In this document: in pieces, positions 49,638 through 60,086 of the stretch
Position numbering within the stretch: position 1 is the stretch's first letter
Layout: each line of letters opens with the position of its first letter
Assembly (NCBI GenBank): GCA_905221605.1
Contig: CAJNDS010000098.1
Span: 1 to 64,000, forward strand
Origin: Symbiodinium natans
Taxonomy: Eukaryota; Sar; Dinophyceae; Suessiales; Symbiodiniaceae
Length of the DNA: 64,000 nucleotides
Reading direction: 5' to 3'
The notes under the pieces: generated by a model
What the model was told of the DNA's origin: nothing
Database searches by the model: none
What the model saw: the letters and a program-made list of their open reading frames with translations, nothing else
Program-made: the position numbers and the translations under genes

Positions 49638-49750
49638 CCTGAGCTTCGCGCCATCCTTCAGTGTGCAGGCTTGGACTTGGAGCCGGCGGTGTGGCTGTTC
49701 AATGCTGCAGCCGCGGCATGCACGCGAGGCGGCAGGGCTTGTAGGATGTG
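49638..49750 (+). CDS. PPR-like segment
   Basis: Open frame reading PELRAILQCAGLDLEPAVWL then FNAAAAACTRGGRACRM and a stop. FNAAAAACTRGGR fits the second half of a PPR motif. Acceptor near aaagagcag (49637). Confidence 0.4.
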
Positions 49751-50084
49751 AAGCAGGGTTTATATTACTGTTTTTGGTGAGTGTATATACCTGGTGTCCT
49801 TTTGGGGGTACAAGACATATATACCCTACTTCATGTAAGGTCAGGGCCTTTGTTTAGGGATCGGAGGGCACAGTTTTCGAAGTTCACTTTGTGCGATTTG
49901 TCTAAGACTGTCTGATATGGCGGCGGTCTGTTTGGTGGGTGGCAGGACACGGTTCATTTTTGCTTGTGGTTTTTGTTGTCTGATGCTGTGCCCCTCGTTC
50001 TTGGCAGAGTGGCAAAGGAGTCAGCGACATCCAGAACTTTCTGTTTAGGGGCATGATTTGAATCTGGGACACTGCGACACGCAT

Positions 50085-50300
50085 GCTAAGTATTAGTATA
50101 AGTAGTTCAGTATTTTGCAAATAGTACTTAGTACTTAGAACATAGAAATTAGTGCTGAGTAGTTTGTGTGTTCGTTCTTAGTAAACAGGAATTAGTAGTT
50201 AGTAGTCAGAAATTAGTACTTAGTTACTAAAAATTAGTAATTAGTATCTCGTAATCAGTAGCTGGTAACTGGTAATTTGTAATTAGTGAGTAGTAATTGT
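50085..50300. repeat. Degenerate TTAGTA/GTAATT-rich repeat
   Basis: AT-rich stretch of about 25 scrambled TTAGTA-like units, unlike the GC-richer surroundings. Confidence 0.8.
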
Positions 50301-50590
50301 AGTATTCGTGCACGTGTGAGTTTGAGTTTAAACCCATGGATGACCGCTTCGCATGGACCGTTCTTGCTCAGCACCTCACAAATCCTGAGTTACTTGCCCG
50401 ACGACCGAATCAACCAAGAGACGGCCAGCTAGCCTGCATCCCAAAACACCGAGCCTTTAAGCCGCTAATGAACCACAGCTCTGAAGACGATGCCCCTATG
50501 ACCGTTAACAGCTTTCCCGGGTTCAGCTATTTTAGAGGTCAGAACTGGCATTTGGGTGGACATGATGCCTTTGTGAGTTTGAGGAACTAG

Positions 50591-50679
50591 AGGGACCTTC
50601 ATCCAGCGGGGCCACGATGCTCTAGAGCGCATGCTGCATGCCAATGGCATGGCCATTCTGCAAGATTTCTTGGTGAAGG
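50591..50679 (+). CDS. Exon-like segment (unassigned)
   Basis: Acceptor gaggaactag; reads GTFIQRGHDALERMLHANGM then AILQDFLVK; GT donor at 50680. Further open pieces (DEAFAQMCAHHASQG, VDGPHDIIRSK) follow to about 50865 and may be the next exons. Confidence 0.45.
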
Positions 50680-51308
50680 GTCATCATGCGCCTGGGCGTG
50701 TTGGCTGGATTCACGGTAGGACCGTAGGATTTGCAGCAGGTTCGGCTCGGTTTTCAGGATCTGCAACGCGTGACGAAGCATTCGCGCAGATGTGCGCCCA
50801 CCATGCAAGCCAAGGTTCTACAGGTGGACGGGCCGCATGACATCATCCGCAGCAAGTTGGTGGCTTGCCAGCAGCAGCGAAATCGACAGTTGCAATGAAT
50901 AGGATCTCTCTAATCATGCTTGGAACTGACGTCATACGAGCTTTGTCTACCATTGCATTTGCAAATGGGGCGGGATGAAAACCGAGTGCCAGTGTTGAGC
51001 ACATGAACTTTGTAAATTCGATCCATAAGGACACCAAGTCACAGGATGGTGCTAGCCTTGGAGGTTCATGGTGCTTATCAACCAATTATAACTGTACTGA
51101 TAACTGTGCTTACACCTACATTATAAAGGGTTAAGAAGTACCATGAACCTCCAAGTAGCTTCGCTCCTAGATCTTCACATCCACGCCGTAAGGGGTCTTC
51201 GCCGGGCACTAGAGTCATTTCACTCGAACTGAATTTTGTGATTGTGATGCGCTTGAACATGTTGGGACACATTACTTAATAGGCTGAACGAGGATTTCTG
51301 CCCTGCAG

Positions 51309-51391
51309 TGGAAAGAAAGCCGTCTTTGGCCAGGATGCGATTGCCATGTCCCGACCCGGCCATGTCGAGATTCTCGGCAATATGGCTGCAG
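51309..51391 (+). CDS. Exon with GC donor (unassigned)
   Basis: Acceptor tctgccctgcag; reads GKKAVFGQDAIAMSRPGHVE then ILGNMAA; GC donor at 51392 followed within 15 bases by a CCCTAAA tract (51403-51460). Strongly protein-like; family unknown. Confidence 0.5.
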
Positions 51392-51402
51392 GCCCAAAAC
51401 AC

Positions 51403-51460
51403 CCGAAACCCTAAACCCTAAACCCTAAGCCCTAAACCCTAAACCCTAAACCCTAAACCT
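51403..51460 (-). repeat. CCCTAAA tract after an exon
   Basis: Eight units; here CCCTAAA follows an exon, an exception to the general orientation. Confidence 0.9.
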
Positions 51461-51981
51461 TGAACGCGGACATACTCAGCACACCCAGTTCAACGATGCC
51501 TAGCGGCCTAGCGCGCAACGTTTCAGACCTCAAACACCGAAGGAGAACCGAAGGCTCCGCAGAGCAAAGAGATTCAACCGTTTAGGCTGCGAGGCTTGTG
51601 CGTTTCAAGGTCAATTCAGCTGGTTTAGCCCTGGCCGGCAGCGTGACAAATTTGTTGATGCCTGAACACCTTCCTTCTACTTGAGTGCTTGGAGTTTTGT
51701 GCCTAGAACTTGGTCAGTTGCAACAGTTTGTGGGAGTAGATGTCTGACTGATTCCGTCTTTCATCCTTTGCACAGTGGCCCTGGCCACACTCAAATGTGG
51801 AAGTTCAAGACAAGCGTTGTCACCTGCTAGTCGTGTTTACCACAGCTCCGCAGCTTGTCCCAGCTTCGCTGTGGCATGCCAAGAACTACCAGCGTTCATT
51901 CATGTGAAAGCTACGTTAGACACTGGTTGCTATCGTTTGAGTCGGGCAGCAAGACCTCCCCGACACCCTGCCCCAGCCAAG

Positions 51982-52056
51982 CTCTTAAGCACCGATCCAA
52001 GGATGCAGGAGCTCTTCGTCATCGAGAACTTGTTCGTGCTGGTCCCAGAGCTGGAG
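51982..52056 (+). CDS. Exon-like segment (unassigned)
   Basis: Acceptor ccagccaag; LLSTDPRMQELFVIENLFVL then VPELE; GC donor at 52057. Another frame is also open across this stretch. Confidence 0.4.
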
Positions 52057-52787
52057 GCCCTATGCCACATCCCTGGAAACTTGCTTCGCGTGGGGGCTTC
52101 ACCATCATGCGGCGTTCTTGCGTTGCAGCTGCTGGTTGAGTGAGACCCTTGTCGCTCACGGGCCCAGAACAGCCTTGAGCCGTCTGGTGTCGTTTGTCCG
52201 TTTGTTTCCACATGTTTCCACACATCTCTCAACAGCAGTGTTTGTGTTGGTCTGCTGGCGCCGCCCTCACAAGTAGGAGTTGGCCCCAACGACTTCACAG
52301 TCTTTGTAAGGGCGGTAGCTCCCCCGCATGCACGTAAGCATGAGTTGCGTAAGGCGTAGGCTCCGGAGTTTGCCACACTGCTCGGTTGACAGCTGATCTC
52401 GCAGCTTGTCTTTTTCCTGCCGTCCTCAGCTGCCGACCCCTTGCAGTTGCCAATCTACTCACAGGCATAGCCGTGCAGTGCACGCAGCACACACCAGGCA
52501 TAAAGCTGAAATTCCAGACCGGTAGGGGCACGAGGTGTTCGCTCAAGCACTGCAGAACCTATGAATGAAGGGAGGTTTACTCAAGGGGCGAACCAGGACC
52601 ATCAGGATCCAACTCATGAAGGGCAGATGTGTCTTTTTGGAGAAGGTGCATTGAGCCCCGCAGCCTGCGAACTGCATGGGTGGGAAGAGAGAAAGACACC
52701 AGATGGGACTGATTGGGACTAGAAGCTTGCGACTACGTCGCTGGTAGTTCAGCGGTTCACATTTGCCGCTTTTTTTGCAAACTGCAG

Positions 52788-52819
52788 ATCCAGGACATGC
52801 AGAATTATTTAGACAGGAT
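52788..52819 (+). CDS. Micro-exon candidate IQDMQNYLDR
   Basis: Acceptor ttgcaaactgcag, GT donor at 52820. Eleven codons only. Confidence 0.3.
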
Positions 52820-53203
52820 GTGGTATTGCTTCAATCTAAAAAGTCACTAAGTCTCGAGCCCTCGAATCTCAGAGGCGATTCTCCGGAATCCCGACATCCT
52901 ACGCGCAGTCGGGGAGGTCGGAGGGTGAATGTTCACAGCGACAGTAGGCCGTCGACCTTGGGTGCAAGGGTTTCAGCGTTTGTAGTTTCATAGCCGGCGA
53001 CCTGGATGTGTGGAGTTGGGGTCATTTTCGGGAGGCTTCTCTAGCTTCTTTGCTCGTCTTCATCGTCAGGATGAGTATCCCTACGTATCGTTACCATGAT
53101 CATACCTGCGTTTCTCGGTGTTCACTTGTGTGTTACATGGTGAGGAAAGCACCTGGAAAGTGCAATGCTGTTTTGACTCCATGTTTTGTTGATCTTCTTT
53201 CAG

Positions 53204-53372
53204 GTCGCTCGAACCAAGAGACGTGCGTGATCCCCAAAACACGGGTGTCCACGTTGCGGTTACCGTTTTGATCGTCATCGTTGTCGTGGTTATAATGGTG
53301 ATGGGCGCTGCGGTCTTTGTGAGCATGGTAGTTGGTGGTTGTCAGCTGCCCTTCGTCGTTTTGTTTTCCTGA
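53204..53372 (+). CDS. Terminal exon with transmembrane helix
   Basis: A textbook acceptor (gatcttctttcag) leads to SLEPRDVRDPQNTGVHVAV, then a hydrophobic stretch TVLIVIVVVVIMVMGAAVFV, SMVVGGC and QLPFVVLFS before TGA (53370-53372). About 25 continuous hydrophobic residues indicate one membrane span close to the C-terminus with a very short tail. Upstream exons were not identified, so topology and function are unknown. Confidence 0.6.
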
Positions 53373-53668
53373 AGCTTCCGCCCTTCCTGCGCCAGGTTCT
53401 GGGGGGCGAGTTCGTGGTGCTTTGGCGCAGACATCAGATCAATGTTCTCAGAAGTGTACGGAGCATTACGGAGCTGTGTAGGGGTTGACGGAATTCAGAT
53501 TTCATCTTCTGGCTACTGCTTGGAAGGTGAGGTTCGGGCGTGGAGGTTGCAAGAGATTCTAGGCTGGGCTCCGCTCAAGGCAACGGGCTTTCCGGCTGTT
53601 GGACATCGGGCGCAGGTTCAAGCTAGCATACAGACCAAGGCTCGACGCCCCAGCAAACAAACCCCAGG

Positions 53669-53697
53669 GTTGAGGGTTTAGGGTTTAGGGTTTAGGG
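53669..53697 (+). repeat. TTTAGGG tract after exon-like segment
   Basis: Four units; preceded by VQASIQTKARRPSKQTP (from about 53610) and a GTTGAGGG that could be a donor. Confidence 0.85.
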
Positions 53698-54240
53698 GTG
53701 CGTTGCAAAAGGCTTCAAAAGACCAGAAAGGCACTACTCAGAGCCTCCAAGCTTCGCTCAGGCGAGCAACTGGATGGCGAATGTTTTCCCACCGGTGGAA
53801 CCTGATCTGAAGGCTTAGGGGTGCAAAGACGCCAAGGAGTCCAGGGGATCCAGGGATCCAGGGAGTGTAACCAGGGTGTAGGCAAAGCACTGTCGTATTC
53901 GAAGTGAAGAAGCTTGAGGCCCAAGATCAGCAGCATAACATGGGGCTTGAGTTCTTAAAGACCAAGGTTGAGGCTGCAGGACCGCAGGACGGTTCAAACC
54001 CCCATCGCTACTCTCGACAGGAGAGCCCATTGCTGTAGACGCAGCATGGCGCAACTCAGACCCAGCACAAGGCAAGAGCCCCTCTTCTACTTGGACCACT
54101 TCCTGCCCCCAGCCAGGAAAGCTTCCCAAACTCTGAGCGGCCGGAGTGCGAGCGCGGCCCCATCTGCTGGCACGAGGAGACTTGACCCCCAAGCTTCCAA
54201 CCCAAAAGGCCTGCATCGCCACAACAAGCCTTGAAGCATC

Positions 54241-54453
54241 TTCGAGCACTTCACTGGAGGACGTGGAACTCACCATGGCTCTGCCAAAGTCGCACTACGC
54301 GCAGTGTCCAGGCTGTTCCAGGAGGGCTTTGGAAGAATCTTGCACAGCCTGGCACCTTGCTTCCTCCCAAAAAAAGGAGTGTTTGGCAGTCGTTGCCTGC
54401 GGACAGAAGAACTCTCTTTAGAGTCGAGAGTCTCTAAGTTGCGTTCATTCTAA
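54241..54453 (+). CDS. Terminal exon-like segment (unassigned)
   Basis: One frame reads EHFTGGRGTHHGSAKVALRA, VSRLFQEGFGRILHSLAP, CFLPKKGVFGSRCLR and ends LRSF-TAA (54451-54453). Basic C-terminus of about 70 residues. A second frame is also open (STSLEDVELTMALPKSHYAQ). Confidence 0.4.
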   Translation, partial: FEHFTGGRGTHHGSAKVALRAVSRLFQEGFGRILHSLAPCFLPKKGVFGSRCLRTEELSLESRVSKLRSF

Positions 54454-54761
54454 CGCCACCCTCTGAAGTGCTGAAGCCATGTACGCGCAGGGTCCAAGGT
54501 TTTGGGGTTCACGGTTATTCCGCAGTTCCTCCTAGCACGTGGCAATGGGCTGGCAAGGTATGTGGCGATGGCATACTTCCCGCAGGAGGTTCGAGAAGAG
54601 ACTTGACCCGAAAAAACACCAAACGGGCCTGCACGCCGAATCCTGCATGCGCTAAATTGGAAGTACTAGTACAGCAACGCTGAGACATGCTGAGACTAAA
54701 GGAGGCGCTTGGGGCATTGGGGCCATTAGGGTTTAGGGTTTCGCTGCGCTTGTTGCTTCAG

Positions 54762-54938
54762 CCCGGAGGGCTTGGAGAAGCAGCGGCTGTGTTGGCATGG
54801 TTGCAGAGCATACTGAAAGAACAGGTGCAAGTTATTCCGCACTCCCAGGACATGGGCTACACAGAGATGATCTCTGGGTCACATCTCCTGGGCGTGCCGC
54901 ACGAGACGGCCGGATACCAGGGCGAGCAGCTCAGCTGA
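54762..54938 (+). CDS. Terminal exon-like segment (unassigned)
   Basis: Acceptor cttgttgcttcag; 58 codons reading PGGLGEAAAVLAWLQSILKE, QVQVIPHSQDMGYTEMISGS, HLLGVPHETAGYQGEQLS and TGA. Preceded 20 bases upstream by a short TTTAGGG pair. Family not recognised. Confidence 0.5.
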   Translation, partial: PGGLGEAAAVLAWLQSILKEQVQVIPHSQDMGYTEMISGSHLLGVPHETAGYQGEQLS

Positions 54939-55295
54939 ACCTGACTTGGGCTTGTCTCGGGGGGCCTTAGGATTCGGGTTGTAGGGTTCAGAGAGGATTC
55001 TTTCTGGAGAAGCTTGGTGCCAAAGCATTGTGAAGGTTCACCGATATGTGAGTTCGCAATTTAGCCTTGTACCCCCGTGAACCCTGACCCTAAGCTTCAA
55101 CTTGACAGCTCGTTCGCTGCCTTAGACTTTTCCGACTTCGGATTTAGGGTGGATGTTTGGCTTGGGTCTTGGAGCACAGGCTCTTTTTGTTGGATGGCCG
55201 ATGCTTAGATGATTTCTGAGGGCCGACCTGCAATGCCCCCTCAAATGCCTTGCTAGTACCCTTCTAGCAGCTCGCCTGAGCGTCACTCCCGGAAA

Positions 55296-55437
55296 CCCTT
55301 ACTACAGCCTACTACAGCCTACTACAGTCTGAGTCTACTACACTCTACTATCGTCTACTACAGTCTGCTACAGTCTACTACGTCTACTACAGTCTACTAC
55401 AGTCTTCTACAGTCTTCTACAGTCTTCTACTACAGCT
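55296..55437 (+). repeat. CTACTACAGT minisatellite
   Basis: About 12 imperfect 10-12-base units directly upstream of the acceptor of the exon at 55444. Confidence 0.9.
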
Positions 55438-55443
55438 TGCAAG

Positions 55444-55540
55444 GTACCATTACCCTGAGAACGAGTCAGCCTGGCTCGCAGGATGGCTCCTTGACATGCA
55501 AGTGCCGGATCATTTGGGGGGCTTGATCAAGATGGTTGCG
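55444..55540 (+). CDS. Exon with GTGAGG donor (unassigned)
   Basis: Acceptor acagcttgcaag; reads YHYPENESAWLAGWLLDMQV then PDHLGGLIKMVA; donor GTGAGG. Amphipathic; among the best-formed exons in this part. Family not recognised. Confidence 0.55.
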
Positions 55541-55824
55541 GTGAGGATGTGGGGAGCGCTCCGTGTTTAGGTGTGTTTCGGATTCAGGCAGGATCCGAGG
55601 AGGTCCTAGCGCTGAAACTTGTGGAGTTTTCATCTATGCCAAGACTGCCTTGGCTAGTGCGACAGTATCTGCGAGTCATAACAGTCAATTCTTTTAAGCT
55701 GGTATCCGTTTAGTATCCAGAGTTAGTGCAGAGAAGGCCCAACGGTTGGCCCAACGTGTTTACACTTCGAGCCTGTATACCGTATAGAAAAAGAGATCGG
55801 CCGTAGAAACATCTTAAACATCAC

Positions 55825-56007
55825 GTGGCATCCGAAGCCGAGTTGAGGCGGACGTCGAAGGTTCTGGGTCCTGCTGGCGTGGTTGTGCTGAAGCATCCTC
55901 GAGCGCTACATCGCTACCTGGTGCGGACAAGAGTTTTTTACTTCAACATTCCTGTGGAAAGTCGGTTTGGGGCGCCCTTGCTTATCATACTGCGCGAGGT
56001 GGTTTGA
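55825..56007 (+). CDS. Open frame of 60 codons (unassigned)
   Basis: Reads ASEAELRRTSKVLGPAGVVV then LKHPRALHRYLVR; no clear borders. Confidence 0.25.
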   Translation: MASEAELRRTSKVLGPAGVVVLKHPRALHRYLVRTRVFYFNIPVESRFGAPLLIILREVV

Positions 56008-56320
56008 TGTTGGTCGCACTGTGAATACGAGAGTCGGATTCAGCCTGTTGCTCAGATGTCCGAGCTTGCGCGACCTGGTTGACAGTGATTACTTGGGGTC
56101 TGAGGGTTTGTGGTTACAGAGCTTCGAGCTTTGGTCCCTTTGGTTCGGAACTTTTCTTGCTGACTCAGATGTACCCAACGCGTCGAGACTCCGGCACACG
56201 ACCGGCCCTAAACCTTTGTCGCGATGTTAGAACTCCAAACGTTTGTACAACCCTCAACCTTAAACCCTCAAGCCCTCAAGGAACCCATGGGAGTCAAGGT
56301 TGAGGATCGCTTTAGATGAG

Positions 56321-56392
56321 GAGTCAAACGCAAAGACTCCTCCCGGGCAGACGTTCAAAGTGCTTCTTCTAGACCCAAAGCGCGAAAGAACG
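56321..56392 (+). CDS. Exon-like segment before a TTTAGGG tract
   Basis: Acceptor ttagatgag; 24 codons ESNAKTPPGQTFKVLLLDPK then RERT; the apparent donor is GTCTTTAGGGTTTAGGG (56393). Confidence 0.45.
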
Positions 56393-56395
56393 GTC

Positions 56396-56426
56396 TTTAG
56401 GGTTTAGGGTTTAGGGTTTAGGGTTG
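56396..56426 (+). repeat. TTTAGGG tract
   Basis: Four units. Confidence 0.9.
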
Positions 56427-56786
56427 CTCGTAAAACAGACAGGCTTCGCCCCTCCATCTCTGCATCGCTCGGATTGGCGCTGGGCTGTGAACATCGTTGC
56501 TGGGCGCGAGAGATGGAGCAGGGTGACAGGGTGTAGGTTCCGCCCTGCTATTTTGTTCTTTGCTGATATACAACTCACCGCTACACATCCCTAAATGCCA
56601 TGACTGCGGCAGGGCATGTGTAGTGCTTCTTCAGTTGGGTGTACAGGTTGGGACGGGATGCTGGTTCGGTTGGAGATGACATTGTTGGAGGGAGGTTTTC
56701 GAGGTCAGGTCGATTCCTCTCATGCCATCATCCTGTATGGCCGATGCCCCAAACTCCTGAACCCTTACAGCCTTAAAACCCGCTCT

Positions 56787-56839
56787 AACCCTAAACCCTA
56801 AACCCTAAACCCTAAACCCTAAACCCTAAACCCTAAACC
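56787..56839 (-). repeat. CCCTAAA tract before an exon
   Basis: Seven units. Confidence 0.9.
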
Positions 56840-56865
56840 CCCCAACCCAAAGAGGCCCTTAGCAG

Positions 56866-56957
56866 CCTTAGCCATGGGTGCCAAGGACTTTGTGCGGCTG
56901 AAGCAGCCCCGTGTGGCGCCGGGTCATCTCAGGCTTCCCCGCGCTCAATGGATTTGA
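56866..56957 (+). CDS. Exon-like segment between inverted telomeric tracts
   Basis: Acceptor cccttagcag; reads AMGAKDFVRLKQPRVAPGHL then RLPRAQWI and TGA (56955-56957). CCCTAAA ends 26 bases before, TTTAGGG begins 23 bases after. Confidence 0.45.
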
Positions 56958-56979
56958 GGATAGGATCGGATAGAGGGTG

Positions 56980-57034
56980 TTTAGTGTTTAGGGTTTAGGG
57001 TTTAGGGTTTAGGCTTAGGGTTTAGGGTTTAGGG
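56980..57034 (+). repeat. TTTAGGG tract after an exon
   Basis: Seven units. Confidence 0.9.
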
Positions 57035-57432
57035 TGGTCTTTGCGCTGCCTGGGCTTCTCTTCATTTTTTGATTTTTGGCTTCAGAGGGCTTCAAGTGTG
57101 GAGAATCTCAGCTTGCGGTGAAGGGGCCTGCTTGGGCTCAGCGTTTCGGCTTTGCATCCCTTAGCCTTCTCCTCCACAGATCGAGTGCAGAAACTGCAAA
57201 AAAACCCTCAAAGCTGTCTTGTTCCCTGAATGATCAAGGAAGACCATTCAAGAACCCGTAGCCCCAACGCCATGAAGACTTTCTCAAGGTTCATTGTCTC
57301 ACATGGGGCATTGACTCTTTCTGGTCACCAGGCTTTTGATCCCGGTGTATTCCGAGACTCGTACGCCTCCATACTCTTCCCCACTCTCTGAAGAACCTGG
57401 CATCCCTAAACCCTGATTCCCCGACCCTCTAG

Positions 57433-57569
57433 TCTCCGTAGGCGCGCAGTCTGCAAGGCTCCTGGAGGTGATGACAGCTGGATGGCCTCCGGCGGCAGTC
57501 GACAAGAGCCTGGAAGACCTCAAGGAACAGCCCCTCGAGCCAGGATTCAGGGGCTGTGACGCTGCATGA
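57433..57569 (+). CDS. Terminal exon-like segment (unassigned)
   Basis: Acceptor cgaccctctag; reads VGAQSARLLEVMTAGWPPAA, VDKSLEDLKEQPLEPGFRGC and DAA-TGA (57567-57569). Family not recognised. Confidence 0.5.
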
Positions 57570-57692
57570 AGTGGTCGATAGCGGAAGAGTATAGGCAACG
57601 ACTGGGCACCTTGGCTCCCTCTCTAAGCAAGATGGTATCCGTATGAAGTTATGACTTGACCCCCTAGAATCCAAGCGCGACTTTCTAGGCCC

Positions 57693-57882
57693 ATGTCTCA
57701 AAGGTCAGCAAAAGTCCGAGCCGCGTATGCCCTGGCTGCGCGCGGCAACGACGACGATCTCGTCGAGTGCCTGTGCGCAAAGTCCTCTAGGCCTTACCCG
57801 CAAGAAGTACGTGAACTTTAAGAAGCTCAACAAGCCAAAAACAAAGATTGCAGGAATGCGCTACCAGGAAAGCACCACCTGA
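57693..57882 (+). CDS. HEAT-like and basic-tail segments in overlapping frames
   Basis: One frame (ATG 57693, stop 57821) reads SAKVRAAYALAARGNDDDLV then ECLCAKS, like an HEAT/PBS-lyase repeat helix. A second frame (to 57882) reads GLTRKKYVNFKKLNKPKTKI then AGMRYQESTT. The two may be consecutive exons or one frame broken by an indel. Confidence 0.4.
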
Positions 57883-58021
57883 AGTAGGCGCGCGTTGAGA
57901 GGCGTTGGGGACCGGTTCTTTGAGGCTCAGGGCTTGAACCTCCGCGTCGCCTTGAAGGCTCTAGTTGAGTAGCTTGGGCTCACGGAGCGCCTCACAAGCA
58001 ACCCGACACTGTAATATGGAG

Positions 58022-58142
58022 GTCGGAAAAATTACTCAAAGTATTCCGTTATGGTCCCTATGTAGATATACTATAATAGCCCCAAAGCCCCAGTCTAGTA
58101 ACCCCAAAACCCTAGTCTAAGTATTTAGGCCGCTATGGTATC
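58022..58142. mobile_element. Dispersed element family B, copy 3
   Basis: GGTCGGAAAAATTAC at the start, GTTATGGTCCCTATGTA, then CCCCAAAACCCTAGTC and ATTTAGGCCGCTATGG; aligns with 27243 over its length. Confidence 0.6.
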
Positions 58143-58489
58143 TGGTTATGTGAGGGCTCGATTCTCAATTTTTTGACCCCAGGCCTGACCCGACAGCTTG
58201 AGGAAACCTCGCAGCCTGCCTTACAAACTCCCTGAGCCAAGGCTTTTCCGAGCTCTCAACAGCACCTTGATGATGCTTTGAGATCTTCTCCATGTACAGC
58301 TTCAGAGTTTGACAGTGTGTCTGAGGCTGTTCAGGAATTCGACCTAAAGTGGACTTCGGCGTCAACTCCGCCAGATTTCAAGTTTCTGGCTTGTTGCCTT
58401 GCATATTCTAGAAACCCTGAACACCCCAAGACCAGGCGGTTGCAATTTCCCTGGAAGCTCCCAAACCCCCGACTGATTATGCTGACAAG

Positions 58490-58560
58490 GTGCCGCAAGG
58501 AGCACGAGGGTTGGCTAACCTATCGTTGAACAAGGACAGTGTGCCTTTCCATACCCGGAG
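58490..58560 (+). CDS. Exon-like segment ending at GTTTAGGG donor
   Basis: Acceptor gctgacaag; reads VPQGARGLANLSLNKDSVPF then HTR; ends where GTTTAGGG begins (58561). Confidence 0.4.
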
Positions 58561-58944
58561 GTTTAGGGTTTTTGGAGGTTCGAGGCTTGCGAGCTTCATC
58601 TCACAGCGAGCAAGCGTGGAGAAGGGTAAAGAACCCCAGCAAGAAGCCTCTTGCAGTACCGTGCCAACAGCACTTGAACAAAGGGACATCCAGTAGCAAT
58701 CCTGCAAAGCATGATGTAAGTTGAAACTCCAAAGTTGGAAGGATGGCGATGAAAGTACGCTTGAACAGAATGGGAGCACAGCTGCAGCGCATTTTTTGCA
58801 TGGAAGTTCAGCAGGAATCTCCCTAAGCCCTGAACCCTAAACCCTAAAAGAGCCACACTGCGAGCTGAATAGAGAAGAGCCCTAGCAGAGTCCACTGCAA
58901 GATATTTACCAGCTCTGGGTCAGTGGTCTCTAGATGTTCTGGAG

Positions 58945-59037
58945 GCCCCTAAATCCTAAACTCTTAAACCCTTAAGCCCTTAAACCCTTAAGCCCTTAAA
59001 CCCTTAAAGCCCTTAAACCCTCAAGCCCTTAAACCCC
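58945..59037 (-). repeat. CCCTTAAA variant tract
   Basis: An 8-base derivative (CCCTTAAA/CCCTTAAG) of the telomeric unit, about 10 copies. Confidence 0.9.
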
Positions 59038-59381
59038 TCCTCTGGCCCATAGAGCTGACACTCGAGGCCACGATCCCCCCACTCGCATGGCGGCCGCGGG
59101 CGGTTTGGCGGCGGCAGCTATGGCAAGCGAAAGACTTCTTAGACTTCTCCGGTTTCTGGCATTGGATTTACAGTACATATATGTGTATAAATATAGATAC
59201 ACATGTGTAAATCAACCAATCAAAGAACATATTTGTATAATTTTGTTTCGTGTTGTGCGCTCGGCAGATGACGGGTTCTTGGATTGTAGGGTTTTGAGAT
59301 CGAGGTTCAAAGGTACTGGAGGTGGGGGGGGGGGGGTTCCTCGAGGTTTAGGCCGCTGGCTTTTGTTGTGGGAGTTATGCG

Positions 59382-59483
59382 TTGGGATGTTCCCCCTTAT
59401 ACTAACAGCCCCTTAACAAGGATTATAATGGGGGGATCTAGAATCCCGATTAAGGACTGTTAGTATAAGGGGGAACATCCCAA
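59382..59483. mobile_element. MITE family A, copy 4 (best preserved)
   Basis: Inverted ends TTGGGATGTTCCCCCTTATA and TATAAGGGGGAACATCCCAA continue as CTAACAG/CTGTTAG, about 27 bases of perfect terminal repeat in a 102-base element. Confidence 0.9.
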
Positions 59484-59650
59484 GAGGTATGCGTGTTGGG
59501 TGAGGAGTGTGAGTTTGTAAGCTGCAAACGGCTCAAGTGAGGAGCAACGGACTGTTGGCATAGCCAGAGCCAGAATCTTGACACACCCTATGGTAAACGC
59601 TCCCGAAGCCGTCTGTCCACTTACGTGTGGTAAGTCTTTGGAGAGGCCTC

Positions 59651-59825
59651 CCCTAAACCCTAAACCCTAAACTAAACCCTAAACCTAAACCCTAAACCCT
59701 AAACCCTAAACCCTAAACCCTAAACCCTAAACCCTAAACCCTAAACCCTAAACCCTAAACCCTAAACACTAAACCCTAAACCCTAAACCCTAAACCCTAA
59801 ACCCTAAACCCTAAACCTAAACCCT
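59651..59825 (-). repeat. CCCTAAA tract (longest)
   Basis: About 25 units with a few CCTAAA deletions and one CACTAAA. Confidence 0.97.
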
Positions 59826-59953
59826 GCACCTTGCGAATGAGGCATTAGGCTCCGACTGTACTGGATGCCGGGAGTTGGAGGAGTCCCTGATCCAGAGCTT
59901 CGGACCCACTGCCAGTGTTGGTCTTTGTTTTGGCCTTCTCTGCTTTTGCTTCC

Positions 59954-60017
59954 CTAAACCCTAAACCCTAAACCCGAAACCCTAAACCCGAAACCCTAAA
60001 CCCTAAACCCTAAACGC
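59954..60017 (-). repeat. CCCTAAA/CCCGAAA tract
   Basis: Nine units. Confidence 0.95.
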
Positions 60018-60086
60018 TGTTGCTTGCTGTTGGGGTGGGGGTGGTGGTAGTGGTGGAGGTGGTGGTGGTTGCTGAGCAGAAGGCAG

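Noticed and set aside
53815-54276. 153-codon minus-strand frame
   Set aside because: Antisense to protein-like + frames, no domain, no borders.
59651-60017. Possible chromosome end
   Set aside because: Telomere-type tracts occur about 40 times in both orientations with unique sequence on both sides, so they are interstitial.
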